Assembly: GCA_050018415.1 (NCBI GenBank)
Contig: JBEKAB010000012.1
Location: forward strand, 39,586-103,585
From: UBA1161 sp002311745
GTDB lineage: Bacteria > Planctomycetota > Phycisphaerae > Tepidisphaerales > Tepidisphaeraceae
Length of the DNA stretch: 64,000 nucleotides
Direction of reading: 5' to 3'
The notes under the pieces are model-generated. The model was not told the DNA's origin. It saw only the letters and a program-made list of their open reading frames with translations, and made no database searches. The translations under genes and the position numbers were made by a program. Positions 15,303-24,634 of the stretch are shown piece after piece (positions within the stretch are counted from its first letter, which is position 1; every line of letters starts with the position of its first letter).

Positions 15303-16124
15303 CTAGCGCAGCTCGAACTTCACCGTCACCACGGCGAGGATTTCCTTTTCCAGGCTTGTCGTGTCGTTGTTGCCGGTGTCCGAGACGTCCGTCACGCCTT
15401 TGGGATTGATCTGCATCACGCCCATCTTCGCTTCCACTAGGCGGCCTAAAGCGCCGTTGGCGTTGGACACAATCTGCGTGGCCCGAAGCGTGGCGTCCTT
15501 GGTGGCCTCGCCGAGCATGTCGATCTTCAACTCCGAAAGCTTCGAGTACAGATAACGCGGGGAGCTGGACTCGATTTCCACGCCGTCCTTGATCAGGCTG
15601 GTCACCGACCGGGAGACCACCGGGACCTTATCCATGTCCGCGCTCTCGATATTGACGCTCTGCGTCAGTACGTACATTTCGACCTTGGCGGTCTGCACAA
15701 TCGTCGGGGGCGGGGGCGAGCCCGCGGCCCCGCCGCTGCCCGGCTGCGGCGGGGTCGGGATGACTTCGCGCTGAAAAACCTTTTCTGTCGCGATCGCGGA
15801 GAAGGTCACTTGCTTATCCGGGATTCCCGCGTTCCTGAGGAAGGCCGCCACGCGGTCGGCGTCGCCCTTGAGCTTCGCGTAGGCCTTGATGAGGTCCGGG
15901 TCGCGGGCGGTGATGGTGCCCTCCCAGGCGATGGTGTCGCTGATGATCGTTTTTTTGGCCGATCCTTTGACCTCCAGCGTTTTAGGCTCGTGCTTCACGG
16001 CGAGATAGACGTACCCGAGGATGGCCACGCAGATGACGTTCGCCAAGGCGAAGAAAAAGCCGCCAACCTGAAGTGACACGAAAATGCGCCGGGGCAGAGA
16101 TTGAGTTGGTTCGTGGGTGTTCAT
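15303..16124 (-). CDS. SIMPL-domain (DUF541) membrane-anchored protein
   Basis: The 273-residue protein has one N-terminal membrane segment (about 17-40, GGFFFALANVICVAILGYVYL) and then a SIMPL domain (about 48-273): LEVKGSAKKTIISDTIAWEG, GIPDKQVTFSAIATEKVF, a YVLTQSVNIESADMDKV segment, and a C-terminal EILAVVTVKFEL strand. A P/G-rich insert lies near 128-145. GGAGG precedes ATG 16124 by seven bases. SIMPL proteins are periplasmic or surface proteins of poorly known function, in some cases linked to membrane stress. Confidence 0.85.
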   Translation of the reverse strand: MNTHEPTQSLPRRIFVSLQVGGFFFALANVICVAILGYVYLAVKHEPKTLEVKGSAKKTIISDTIAWEGTITARDPDLIKAYAKLKGDADRVAAFLRNAGIPDKQVTFSAIATEKVFQREVIPTPPQPGSGGAAGSPPPPTIVQTAKVEMYVLTQSVNIESADMDKVPVVSRSVTSLIKDGVEIESSSPRYLYSKLSELKIDMLGEATKDATLRATQIVSNANGALGRLVEAKMGVMQINPKGVTDVSDTGNNDTTSLEKEILAVVTVKFELR

Positions 16125-16274
16125 GAGATCGCCTCCTTGCGAGTCTCGTGCGGAAAATAACGCGATGAACTACTGGCCGCCATCTTGCCCATCAGTATTC
16201 CCCGGGTCAACCGTGCTCTCGATGTCTGCTCAATTTTTCGGGCACACAAAAATCGAAGCCGCGTAAACTCTTCT

Positions 16275-16591
16275 CCTCCCCCGGTACGCCCAACTTTTTT
16301 CATCTTCGGCGTAACTTCTTGTCTGGCACGTTCTAATATCACCGCGGAGTGCGCAGAGCGCGCAGAGACGACGCAGTGCCACGGCCACCGACGTATTTCT
16401 CGGCGTTCTCAGCGATCTCCGCGGTGACATCTTGCGTTTCGAGCGCGCGGATAGCAGCCCTGAAAATGAAGGACTTACAGCACAGATGAAAAAAGTTGGG
16501 TACGCCGCCGGGGGAGGGTTGGGTGGGGGTTTGGCGATTGCGGCGGTGGTTCCGATCCGACTATCCATCGCCCCTCGAACAAACCCCCACC
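16275..16591. repeat. Cluster of nested and adjacent inverted repeats
   Basis: The gap between the SIMPL gene and neuC (16125-16717) holds no convincing gene. An outer pair, 16275-16305 against 16484-16517, is nearly complementary (left arm holds TACGCCCAACTTTTTTCAT, right arm ATGAAAAAAGTTGGGTACG). An inner pair TCACCGCGGAG (16339-16349) and CTCCGCGGTGA (16417-16427) is perfect. A further perfect 12-base pair lies at 16522-16533 and 16580-16591 (GGTGGGGGTTTG / CAAACCCCCACC). Such stacked palindromes look like non-autonomous mobile or REP-type elements inserted in each other. Confidence 0.7.
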
Positions 16592-16717
16592 TCGTTCCTC
16601 CCCCCGCGTACAGGGGGAGGAAGAACAGTCGGTTGCCCGCAAGGCTGGGCACACGCCAAGTCCGCGCAAAAGCCGCCGTCATGGCGGGATTTGATCGCGT
16701 CGGCTAACTTGGTATTC

Positions 16718-17854
16718 GTGCCACAACGCAGACGCATCTGCTTCGTCACCGGAACGCGGGCCGAGTTTGGGCTGATGCGCGGCGTCCTGAGGAATATCCA
16801 AAAATCCAAGCGATTGAAGCTGCAGATCGTCGTCACCGGCATGCACCTGGACCGCCGGCACGGACGCAGCCTCGCCCGCGTGGGCGACGAAGGGTGGAAC
16901 GTCGATGCGGTGGTTCCGTGGCAGGGTCGCCGGCAGGCCGTCGCGACGGGTCACGCCATCGCCGCGTTGGCCCGTGTGTTCGCCAGGCTCAAGCCGGATG
17001 TGATCCTGGCGGTGGGCGACCGCGTGGAGGGCCTGGCGGCGGCGACTGCCGGACACCTCTGCGGCTTGGCCGTGGCGCACGTCCACGGCGGAGATCGGGC
17101 GCTGGGCCAGGTCGATGACTCGCTGCGTCACGCCATCACCAAGCTCTCCCACGTCCATTTCGCGGCCACGGGGCAAAGCGCCACACGCCTCCTCAAATTG
17201 GGCGAGGATCCGTGGCGCATCCACCAGGTGGGATCGCCCGGCATCGACGGCATCGCCCGCGACGCGGCCTCGCCGCGGCAAGTCGCGGCACAGTTTCCCG
17301 GCCTGCGGCCGCGGCAATTTGCCCTGCTGGTTCTGCACCCGCTGGATGCCGATGAAAATCTGGAATTCAAACGCGCTGATACCGTCCTGCGCGCCGTGGC
17401 GGCGGCGGGCGTCGGACGCATCGTCATCATCTATCCCAACAACGACCCGGGCAGCGGCGGGATCATCCGCCGCTGGCGAGCGGCCACCGCGGACAAAGAA
17501 GCGATCGTGCGCCGGGACGTCAGCCGGCCGATTTTTCTGGCCCTGCTGCGGGATGCGGCCATGCTGGTGGGCAACAGTTCAAGCGGGGTCATCGAGGCCG
17601 CCAGCTTCGCCACGTCGGTGATCGACGTCGGTAACCGGCAACGGGGCCGCCAGCGCTGCCAAGACGTGCGCCACGTGCCGTACCAGCGAAGCGCCATCCT
17701 TGCCGCAGCGCGGGCGATCTGGAACGGGGGGCGGCCGCGGCGGGGTCGATGCCGCAATCCGTACCAGGGCCTCGCCACCGCGCGAAAAATCACCCGCATC
17801 CTGCAAAACCTGACCATCGACCCGCGACTGCTCAAGAAGCTGATCGCGTATTAA
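16718..17854 (+). CDS. neuC: NeuC-like UDP-N-acetylglucosamine 2-epimerase (hydrolysing type)
   Basis: The 378-residue protein has the hydrolysing epimerase pattern: ICFVTGTRAEFGLMRGVLRN, ILAVGDRVE, VAHVHGGD, VGSPGID, and the C-terminal phrase AMLVGNSSSGVIEAASF. It should yield ManNAc-type or related amino sugars that NeuB uses. The start is uncertain: GTG 16718 gives VPQRRRICFVTG, where the fold begins; a TTG at 16709 and upstream open frame run through the inverted repeats and were rejected. It is 5.8 kb from neuB with accessory genes between, so the pathway cluster appears interrupted. Confidence 0.85.
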   Translation: MPQRRRICFVTGTRAEFGLMRGVLRNIQKSKRLKLQIVVTGMHLDRRHGRSLARVGDEGWNVDAVVPWQGRRQAVATGHAIAALARVFARLKPDVILAVGDRVEGLAAATAGHLCGLAVAHVHGGDRALGQVDDSLRHAITKLSHVHFAATGQSATRLLKLGEDPWRIHQVGSPGIDGIARDAASPRQVAAQFPGLRPRQFALLVLHPLDADENLEFKRADTVLRAVAAAGVGRIVIIYPNNDPGSGGIIRRWRAATADKEAIVRRDVSRPIFLALLRDAAMLVGNSSSGVIEAASFATSVIDVGNRQRGRQRCQDVRHVPYQRSAILAAARAIWNGGRPRRGRCRNPYQGLATARKITRILQNLTIDPRLLKKLIAY

Positions 17855-17968
17855 GAGCCTCTAATCGCCGCAGCGCCGCCAGCGGCACCCCTATCGGACG
17901 CGATTGGGCGTACTTCAAGTTACACAACCCGTTTTTCGATATGAGATGCAGAACAATAGAGGACCACT

Positions 17969-18847
17969 ATGCCCACCGCCGTTGCGACCGGCACCAATCC
18001 CGAGGTCATTGTTAATCGGGCCATCAAGAACATCACGGCGTTGGCGACGCTGCCGGAGGTCACCGCCCGGATCATCGCCATCGTCGAGAACCCGCGCAGC
18101 TCCGCCAGCAGCCTGCACAAGATCATTTCACACGACCCCGCCCTGGTGAGCCGGATTCTCAAATTGGTCAACAGCGCGTTTTACGGACTCCCCGGGCAGA
18201 TCAGCAGCATCGACCGAGCGATCGTGCTGCTGGGCCTCAACGCGGTGAAGAACGTCGCCGTGGCCGCCAGCCTCGGCCAGTTGTTCCGCGGCGTGAAGCT
18301 CTGCGAGGGCTTTACCGCGCGCGATCTGTGGACGCATTGCATCGCCGTGGCGGTCACGGCCCGCGAATTGGCCAAGGGTCTGAAAATTCCGCTGGTGGAC
18401 GAGGCGTTCCTGGCGGGACTGATCCACGACGTGGGCATCCTGGTGGCCTTGCAGGTCTGGCCGGCCAAGGTGCAAACCGTCTGCACCACGGTGTTGGAAC
18501 ATGGCGGAGATTACTGCGCTGCCGAGCGCCTATTCCTCGGCGTGGACCATCAAATGCTCGGCAAAGCGCTGGCGGAAAAGTGGAAATTTCCCCGCACCTG
18601 CCAGCAAGCGGCGGGATTTCATCATGCTCCCCGCAGCCTGGCGGAGGACAGCCGGCTTGTGGTCTGTCTGGTCCACATCGCCGACACCATCTGCTGTCAG
18701 GCCGGTATCGGCTTTAACCTGACGGCCCGGGGACAGCAGCTTGACGCATCCATCTTGAAGGAAGCCGGCCTGGACGCCGCGATCATTCAGAAAGTGACTG
18801 CCGACATACCCACGCACGTCAACGATGCCGTGGCCATGCTGGGATAG
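17969..18847 (+). CDS. HDOD-domain regulatory protein
   Basis: The 292-residue protein is essentially one HDOD domain. Visible features are LPEVTARIIAIVENPRSSAS, HDPALVSRILKLVNSAFYG, a glycine-containing loop and IDRAIVLLGLNAVKNVAVAA, then HCIAVAVTARELAK and AFLAGLIHDVGIL. The HD-GYP catalytic residues are not complete, as is usual for HDOD. Family members work in signalling and cell-cycle or motility control. GAGG lies seven bases before ATG 17969. It stands alone and converges with the methyltransferase gene, 9 bases away. Confidence 0.88.
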   Translation: MPTAVATGTNPEVIVNRAIKNITALATLPEVTARIIAIVENPRSSASSLHKIISHDPALVSRILKLVNSAFYGLPGQISSIDRAIVLLGLNAVKNVAVAASLGQLFRGVKLCEGFTARDLWTHCIAVAVTARELAKGLKIPLVDEAFLAGLIHDVGILVALQVWPAKVQTVCTTVLEHGGDYCAAERLFLGVDHQMLGKALAEKWKFPRTCQQAAGFHHAPRSLAEDSRLVVCLVHIADTICCQAGIGFNLTARGQQLDASILKEAGLDAAIIQKVTADIPTHVNDAVAMLG

Positions 18848-18856
18848 GCGCCCCTC

Positions 18857-19414
18857 TCATTTTTTCAACAGGGCCACGTGGCTGCCGGCGAAGGCCGGCG
18901 GCTCCAATGGCTGGAATCCCGCCTGGGCCGCGGCCCCAAGCTCCGCCTCGAACTCCTCCCGGCTCACGTATGTCTTGGGTTCGGCGAGCAACAGGCAGGC
19001 CCCCGGTTTCATGGCCCCCGCGGCTTCCAGGAAAAACCGGCGGGCATCGGGCAGTTCGTGCACCACGTACATGGCCAGGACAAAATCGACCGCCGCGTCC
19101 ATCCCCTTCAGGTCCATGGAATGCGGCGGCACCAAACGAGCATCCAGCCGATCGAGCAGGCCGGCCCTTGCCGCTCGGCGTTTAAGCCGCTGGAGCATCC
19201 TGTCTTGAACGTCCAGCGCTACGACGCGGCCCGACGGACCCACCCTCCGTGCCAGCTCGATCGTGAAAAAGCCCATCCCGGGGCCGGGCTCCAGGACGAT
19301 CATCCCCTGGCGCACATACGGGGCGAGGAGTTTGGCCGGGTCTTGACGCAGACGCCGCAGCGGGTTGATCAGAATATAGCCGAGCCACCAAGGACAGACT
19401 CTGTGCTGGGCCAT
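18857..19414 (-). CDS. Class I SAM-dependent methyltransferase
   Basis: The 185-residue protein has the Rossmann methyltransferase motifs: MIVLEPGPGMGFFTIELAR (motif I), VVALDVQDRML (motif II acidic residue) and DFVLAMYVVHEL (motif IV). The substrate cannot be told. It begins with ATG 19414 (MAQHRVCPWWLGYIL). It converges with the HDOD gene and lies 40 bases after the exporter operon's last gene on the same strand, so read-through is possible only in the reverse order. Confidence 0.85.
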   Translation of the reverse strand: MAQHRVCPWWLGYILINPLRRLRQDPAKLLAPYVRQGMIVLEPGPGMGFFTIELARRVGPSGRVVALDVQDRMLQRLKRRAARAGLLDRLDARLVPPHSMDLKGMDAAVDFVLAMYVVHELPDARRFFLEAAGAMKPGACLLLAEPKTYVSREEFEAELGAAAQAGFQPLEPPAFAGSHVALLKK

Positions 19415-19454
19415 TTGCTTGCTCCCATGGTCGCGCTCGAAGCGCCCTTGCGCA

Positions 19455-20573
19455 TCATTGCAACCGGTGGCGGAACATCCACGCGGCCGCCGACAGCGTG
19501 ACGACGGCGATGATCGCCATCGGCCATAAGTCCGGAAACAGCCGTCCCAGCCCCGCTCCCTCCAGGTACACGCGCTGGGCTATTTCAATGGCATATCGCA
19601 GCGGGTTGGCCAGCGTCGCATCTTGCAGCGCCTTGGGCATGCTGCTGATCGGCGTGGTCAGACCCGACAGAAGCATGCAGGGCATCATCACCACGAACGA
19701 AAAGAGCATCGCCTGCTGCATGGTGGCCGCGATGGCCGAGAGGAACAGCCCGATCCCCACCGCCGCGAGCAGGAACAAGCTCAGCCCCGCGTACAGCGTG
19801 ACAAACGACCCGGCAAATGGAATGCGGAACCAAAGCTGCGCCACCAGCAGCACGTTGGTCGCCTGGATTTCGCCGATGAGCATCGACGGCAGCGTTTTGC
19901 CGATCATGATCTCCACGGGCCGGAACGGAGTCACCAGCAGTTGATCGAACGTGCCCTGCTCGCGTTCGCGGGCCACGGACATCGCCGTCAGCAGCAGCGT
20001 CTGCAGCATCGTCAGCGTTCCCACCAGGCTGGGAATCATCGCCCAGCGCGTCTCCAGGTTCGGGTTGTACCACGAGCGGCCAACCACTCGGATGCTCGGA
20101 CCGGCCTGGTTGTGGGCCAGGTTCCAGTCGGCATTGAACGCCTCCACGACGGCGGCGATGTAGCTGGCGGCGACGCTGGCGGTGTTGGAGTTGCGGCCGT
20201 CGGCGATCACCTGGAGGGGCGCCGCCTGGCCCAACTGCAGCCGGCGCTGGAAATCCTGTCCCACCTGGATGACCAACAGCGCCCGCCGCTGATTGATGTA
20301 GGTGGGCAGGTCCTGGGCGCGATCCAGGTTGGCGACGCGGTGGAAGACGCCCGATCCGTCCAGCCGCGCCAGCAGCTCGTGCGAGGCGGGGCTGCGGTCC
20401 TGATCCAGCACGGCGTAGGGCACGTCGCTCAGGTCGTAGGTGGCGGCGTATCCGAAAATCAGGCATTGGATGATCGGCGGAAGCAGGAGGCTGACTCGGC
20501 TGCGCGGGTCCTTCAGCGTGGCCAAAAGCTCCTTGCGGGTCAGGGCCAGGATGCGCAGCAGTGCCTCAAACAC
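19455..20573 (-). CDS. ABC-2 type exporter permease (second permease)
   Basis: The 372-residue membrane protein starts at GTG 20573, giving VFEALLRILALTRKELLATL; a long upstream extension in the same frame is antisense to the previous gene and was rejected. It has one N-terminal membrane helix (LLLPPIIQCLIFGYAATYD), a large extracytoplasmic loop, and five C-terminal helices. VAREREQGTFDQLLVTPFRP is the conserved ABC-2 coupling motif. It begins 9 bases after the other permease stops. It resembles E. coli YbhR/YbhS and should pair with the other permease to export a hydrophobic substrate. Confidence 0.87.
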   Translation of the reverse strand: MFEALLRILALTRKELLATLKDPRSRVSLLLPPIIQCLIFGYAATYDLSDVPYAVLDQDRSPASHELLARLDGSGVFHRVANLDRAQDLPTYINQRRALLVIQVGQDFQRRLQLGQAAPLQVIADGRNSNTASVAASYIAAVVEAFNADWNLAHNQAGPSIRVVGRSWYNPNLETRWAMIPSLVGTLTMLQTLLLTAMSVAREREQGTFDQLLVTPFRPVEIMIGKTLPSMLIGEIQATNVLLVAQLWFRIPFAGSFVTLYAGLSLFLLAAVGIGLFLSAIAATMQQAMLFSFVVMMPCMLLSGLTTPISSMPKALQDATLANPLRYAIEIAQRVYLEGAGLGRLFPDLWPMAIIAVVTLSAAAWMFRHRLQ

Positions 20574-20581
20574 CAAACACC

Positions 20582-21733
20582 TCAAGCCAGTTTTTTGGTC
20601 GTCGACAGGCGCGCTAAAAAGAGCAGCGCCGCCGCCATGCCGCCCAGCACCAGCAGGTTGGGCACCACCACGCCCCACACATCTCCGGCCAGAAAAAGCG
20701 TCTGCAGCAAGGCGACGTAATACCGCGCCGGCAGCAGGTAGGTGATCAGCCGTACCGCGGCCGGCATGCTTCGCAGATCGAACAAAAATCCCGACAGCAT
20801 CACCGCCGGCAAAAACGTCACCAGCAGCGTGATCTGGCTGGCCACGAATTGGCTGCGGGTCAACGACGAAATCAGCAGCCCGATCGCCAATGCCACCACC
20901 AGGTAAAGCATCGACGAGGCGCCCAGCAGCCACATCGATCCGCGAAACGGCACGTGGAAGAGGAACTTTCCCGCCAGCAGGCACAGCCCCAGCCCCACCA
21001 TGCCCTGGACAAAATAGGGAATCGTCTTGCCCAGGAGAATCTCATCGGACCGAACGGGCGTGACGAACAGCGCCTCAAACGTTCCGCGTTCCCATTCGCG
21101 GGCCATGACCATCGCCGTCAAAAACGCGCCGATGAGCGTCATCACCAGCACGATCAGGCCGGGAACCAGAAAATAATGGCTGTCGTTGGCCTCGTTGAAC
21201 CAGAGCCGGTTTTGCACGACCACCGGCCCGGCGCTCACGCCGGCCCCCTGGGCCCCCAGCCGAGCCCCCCACTGCGCGACGGCGCCTTGAGCGTAGCCCT
21301 GGATGATCCTGGCGCGGTTGGCATCCGTGCCGTTGACGACGATCTGCAACTGCGCGTCGCCGATGCTTTGGTGGCGTGCAAAATCCGAGCGGATGCGAAC
21401 GATCCCATCCACGTTCCGCTGCAGCAAAAGCTCCTGCGCCGGCGGCATCGAATTGAAAAAACGCGGCTCAAAGTACGGCGAGAGTTGAAACCCCGCGGCC
21501 AGTTCCGTCGCCTGCGGCGAAGGACTTTCCAGCACCACCGCCACCTTGACGTTCTTCACGTCCAGCGACAGCCCGTAGCCGTACAGCAGAATGAGGATCA
21601 CCGGCAGCACCACGCCGATGGCGATGCTGCTCGGATCGCGAACCATCTGGCGCCATTCCTTGCGGATCAGCGCCCAAACGCGGCGAGCCTTGGCACGCAG
21701 CCGACGGCGCGTTGGCTGGTCCGGGGCCGTCAC
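20582..21733 (-). CDS. ABC-2 type exporter permease (first permease)
   Basis: The 383-residue protein starts at GTG 21733, overlapping the ATPase stop as GTGA. It has an N-terminal helix (VLPVILILLYGYGLSL), a periplasmic loop of about 150 residues, and C-terminal helices. MAREWERGTFEALFVTPVRS is the ABC-2 signature. It is a paralog of the next gene. Together with the fused ATPase and the HlyD protein it forms a complete YbhGFSR-like exporter. Known relatives export drugs or cations; the substrate here is unknown. Confidence 0.87.
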   Translation of the reverse strand: MTAPDQPTRRRLRAKARRVWALIRKEWRQMVRDPSSIAIGVVLPVILILLYGYGLSLDVKNVKVAVVLESPSPQATELAAGFQLSPYFEPRFFNSMPPAQELLLQRNVDGIVRIRSDFARHQSIGDAQLQIVVNGTDANRARIIQGYAQGAVAQWGARLGAQGAGVSAGPVVVQNRLWFNEANDSHYFLVPGLIVLVMTLIGAFLTAMVMAREWERGTFEALFVTPVRSDEILLGKTIPYFVQGMVGLGLCLLAGKFLFHVPFRGSMWLLGASSMLYLVVALAIGLLISSLTRSQFVASQITLLVTFLPAVMLSGFLFDLRSMPAAVRLITYLLPARYYVALLQTLFLAGDVWGVVVPNLLVLGGMAAALLFLARLSTTKKLA

Positions 21734-23520
21734 GCGGCGCCTCCGGCCTTGACATCCGCCGACGCCGCGCCGCGGGCCTGCTCGACGATGGCGACGAAGG
21801 CGTCCTCCATCGTCGGCTCGCGTCCAGCTTGCGGTTGTGCGCGGCGGCGAATCTCCGCCGGCGTGCCCTGCGCCAGGATGCGCCCGGCATCCATGACCGC
21901 CACGTGGTCGCAGTATTCCGCCTCCTCCATGAAGTGGGTGGTGATGATCACGGTCACGCCCTGCTCCGCCAGGGCGGTGATCCGCCGCCAAAACTCCCGC
22001 CGGGCCAGGGGATCGGCGCCGCTGGTCGGCTCGTCCAGAAAGAGCGTCTCCGGCTCGTGCAGCAGGGCCGCCGCCATCGCCAATCGCTGCTTGAATCCCC
22101 CCGGCAATTGCCCGCTGGGCAGCCGCCGCAACGCGCCCAGCTCGAACTGCTCCAGCGCCCAGTCGATGCGCCGGCGCTTGCGTCCGCCGCGCAGGCCGTA
22201 GGCGCTGGCGAAAAAGTCCAGGTTCTCGACCACCGAAAGTTGGCCGTAGAGGGAAAACTTCTGGGCCACGTATCCGATGCGCTGACGCGCCGAGGCCCGC
22301 GCGTGGCGCAGGTCCACGCCGGCGACTTGCAACATCCCGCCCGTGGCGGCCAACAGCCCACAGAGCATGCGAAACGTCGTGGTTTTCCCCGCGCCGTTGG
22401 GACCCAGAAGGCCGAAGATTTCGCCCCGGTGCACGTCGAAGCTCACGTGATCCACGGCCGCGAAGCTCCCGAACAGGCGGGTCAGGTCGCGGACGGTCAC
22501 GACCATCTCGCTGGCGTCCGCCACCACGGGCCGATCCAGCGTCATCGAGCCGCCGATGCCCTGCTCCCCCACCGCTCGCCTCAATAGCACCATGAACCCG
22601 TCTTCAAAAATCGGCTCCGCGGGCGTCAAGATTAGGCCGGCCAGGGCATCCTCGCCGGCTTGGCGCGGGTCTTGAGCGCCGTTTTTTTTCACCAGCCGCA
22701 CCAGCCCGCCCTGCGGCACCGCGTCGATCACGTTCGGATCGTCCAGCAGCCGCGCCTGAAGCCCGCGAGCCTTTTGCCCGGCCCCAGGCTCGGCCAGAAA
22801 CGCGCGGCCCTGGGCCAAGGCGCTGACCTCTTGCGGCCCGCCACGCGCCAGCACCTTCCCCTGGTGCAGCACGATCACGTTCCCGCAACGCTGCGCCTCA
22901 TCCAGATAAGACGTGCTCAGCAGCACCGTCAGGCCTTGCCCATGGACTAATTGCTCGATGATTTCCCACAGTTCCCGACGCGACAGCGGATCGACGCCCA
23001 CCGTCGGCTCATCCAGCAAGAGCAATTCGGGCCAGCGCACCAGCGTGCAGGCCAGCCCCAGCTTCTGCTTCATGCCCCCCGAGAGCCGCCCCGCCAGCCG
23101 GTCCACAAACGGCCCGAGAGCCGTCATCTCCATCAGCCGCGGATATCTCTCCTGACGTTGCGCCGCGGTAATGCCGTGCAGGTCGGCGTACAGGTCCAGG
23201 TTCTCCTGCGTCGTCAGGTCCTCGTACAGCCCGAACCTTTGCGGCATGTACCCGATGCGCGATTGAACCCGCTGCGGATGGGCGGCAACGTCAATGCCCA
23301 GGACGCGAAGCTCGCCCTCATCGGCCCTCATGAGCCCCGCGGCCATGCGGATCAGCGTGGTCTTGCCGGCCCCGTCGGGGCCAACCAAAGCGGTGATCGT
23401 CCCCGGGCGGGCCTCCAGCGACACGCCGTCCAACGCGTGCACGATTTCGCCGGTGTCGCGGTGAAATGTTTTGCGAATCTGGCGGCCCAGCACCGCCGCA
23501 TCTGGCTGCGAATCGGTCAT
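21730..23520 (-). CDS. Fused double ABC ATPase (YbhF-like)
   Basis: The 596-residue protein holds two ABC ATPase domains. Domain 1: Walker A GPDGAGKTT, signature LSGGMKQKLGLA, Walker B LLLLDEPTVGVDP. Domain 2: Walker A GPNGAGKTT, a signature written LPGGFKQRLAMA (first residue pair LP instead of LS), Walker B LFLDEPTSGADP. The start ATG 23520 overlaps the HlyD stop (ATGA); the upstream in-frame extension was rejected. It powers the two permeases downstream. The altered second signature is worth noting but is common in this subfamily. Confidence 0.9.
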   Translation of the reverse strand: MTDSQPDAAVLGRQIRKTFHRDTGEIVHALDGVSLEARPGTITALVGPDGAGKTTLIRMAAGLMRADEGELRVLGIDVAAHPQRVQSRIGYMPQRFGLYEDLTTQENLDLYADLHGITAAQRQERYPRLMEMTALGPFVDRLAGRLSGGMKQKLGLACTLVRWPELLLLDEPTVGVDPLSRRELWEIIEQLVHGQGLTVLLSTSYLDEAQRCGNVIVLHQGKVLARGGPQEVSALAQGRAFLAEPGAGQKARGLQARLLDDPNVIDAVPQGGLVRLVKKNGAQDPRQAGEDALAGLILTPAEPIFEDGFMVLLRRAVGEQGIGGSMTLDRPVVADASEMVVTVRDLTRLFGSFAAVDHVSFDVHRGEIFGLLGPNGAGKTTTFRMLCGLLAATGGMLQVAGVDLRHARASARQRIGYVAQKFSLYGQLSVVENLDFFASAYGLRGGRKRRRIDWALEQFELGALRRLPSGQLPGGFKQRLAMAAALLHEPETLFLDEPTSGADPLARREFWRRITALAEQGVTVIITTHFMEEAEYCDHVAVMDAGRILAQGTPAEIRRRAQPQAGREPTMEDAFVAIVEQARGAASADVKAGGAA

Positions 23521-24536
23521 GGCCGGCTCCCAGCGGTCGGCTGGGTCGTCGCTGGCATCACGTGCACCGTCGCCGGCATCCCCAGGGGCAAAACACCCGC
23601 GGAATCCTTCACAAACACGCGAACCTCGTACACCAAGCTGCTTTGCAGCTCCTCGATCTGCACGTCCTTGGGCGTGAACTCGGCCACCGGCGATATGAAC
23701 CCGACCCACCCTTCAAAATGCTGAGGAAGACTGACCACCGTCACGAACGCTCGCATCCCCGATTGCACCTTACCCAGGTCCGCTCCGGACACGTAGGCGC
23801 GCACCCATTTGGGATCGACGATTGCCAGGGAAAAGACGGGCCGCTGCGGCGAGGCCATCTCGCCTGGCTCGAGCAAGCGAGAACGAACCACCGCGTCGCA
23901 CGGCGCTACGAGCTGCGCATCGGCCAACTGCTGCTTCAAAAACGCCACTTGGGCTTCATCCGCCCGCAGTTGCGCCTCGGCTTGGGCCACGTCCTCTTGG
24001 CGTGGACCGGCGACCTCCAGCTCCAGGGCCTTTTGACTCACGGCCAGCTTCGCCTCGGCCACGTCCAAGGCGGCCTTGGCGTTGTCCAGGTCCTGTTGAC
24101 TCACGGCCCGGCCCGAGGAGGTCTGCGACAGGCCCACAAGCCGCTGATATTGCTGGTGAGCGTTGGCCGCATCGGCTTGGGCGGACTCGACGTTGGCGCG
24201 GGCTTGGGCGATTTCCTCAGGGCGATTGCCGTTGTGCAGGCGCAGCACCACCTGCCGCTGGGCCGCGGCCTGCGCCTCCGCCTGCGCCACCTGCGGCTCC
24301 AGGCGGCCCGTGTCCAGCCGCGCCAACACCTGCCCACGCACCACGCGGTCCCCCTCCTGCACCAGCACGGCCGCGATGCGCTCGTTGTTGTTGAATGCAA
24401 GGTCCACCTGCCGCAGATCAACGTTGCCGTGCAGCACCAGCTCCTGCCCCGAGCCATTCCCCCGGGTCAGCCGCCACACCAACCACGCCGCCCCCGCCAC
24501 GACCACCAATAGCACGATCAACGCGATTCGCTTCAT
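23517..24536 (-). CDS. HlyD-family membrane fusion protein (YbhG-like)
   Basis: The 339-residue protein has a single N-terminal membrane anchor (RIALIVLLVVVAGAAWLVW), a biotinyl-lipoyl-like half (VLVQEGDRVVRGQVLARLDT), a long alanine-rich helical hairpin (about 80-215), and the second half with APCDAVVRSRLLEPGEM. It should span the periplasm and connect the exporter to an outer-membrane channel. It is the first gene of the four-gene exporter operon; all junctions overlap or are within 9 bases. No TolC-like gene is adjacent. Confidence 0.88.
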   Translation of the reverse strand: MKRIALIVLLVVVAGAAWLVWRLTRGNGSGQELVLHGNVDLRQVDLAFNNNERIAAVLVQEGDRVVRGQVLARLDTGRLEPQVAQAEAQAAAQRQVVLRLHNGNRPEEIAQARANVESAQADAANAHQQYQRLVGLSQTSSGRAVSQQDLDNAKAALDVAEAKLAVSQKALELEVAGPRQEDVAQAEAQLRADEAQVAFLKQQLADAQLVAPCDAVVRSRLLEPGEMASPQRPVFSLAIVDPKWVRAYVSGADLGKVQSGMRAFVTVVSLPQHFEGWVGFISPVAEFTPKDVQIEELQSSLVYEVRVFVKDSAGVLPLGMPATVHVMPATTQPTAGSRP

Positions 24537-24634
24537 GGATCACCACCCGACACGATACCGCAGGGATCGGCAGCGGTCGATGGTCCCGCGATCGCGCGCT
24601 TTACGGCCGGGTCGTGTCCTTTTATCCTCGTTGC

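Noticed and set aside
16496..16717. Upstream extension of neuC
   Set aside because: The extra 74 codons run through inverted repeats and do not resemble the epimerase family, which starts near ICFVTGTRAE.
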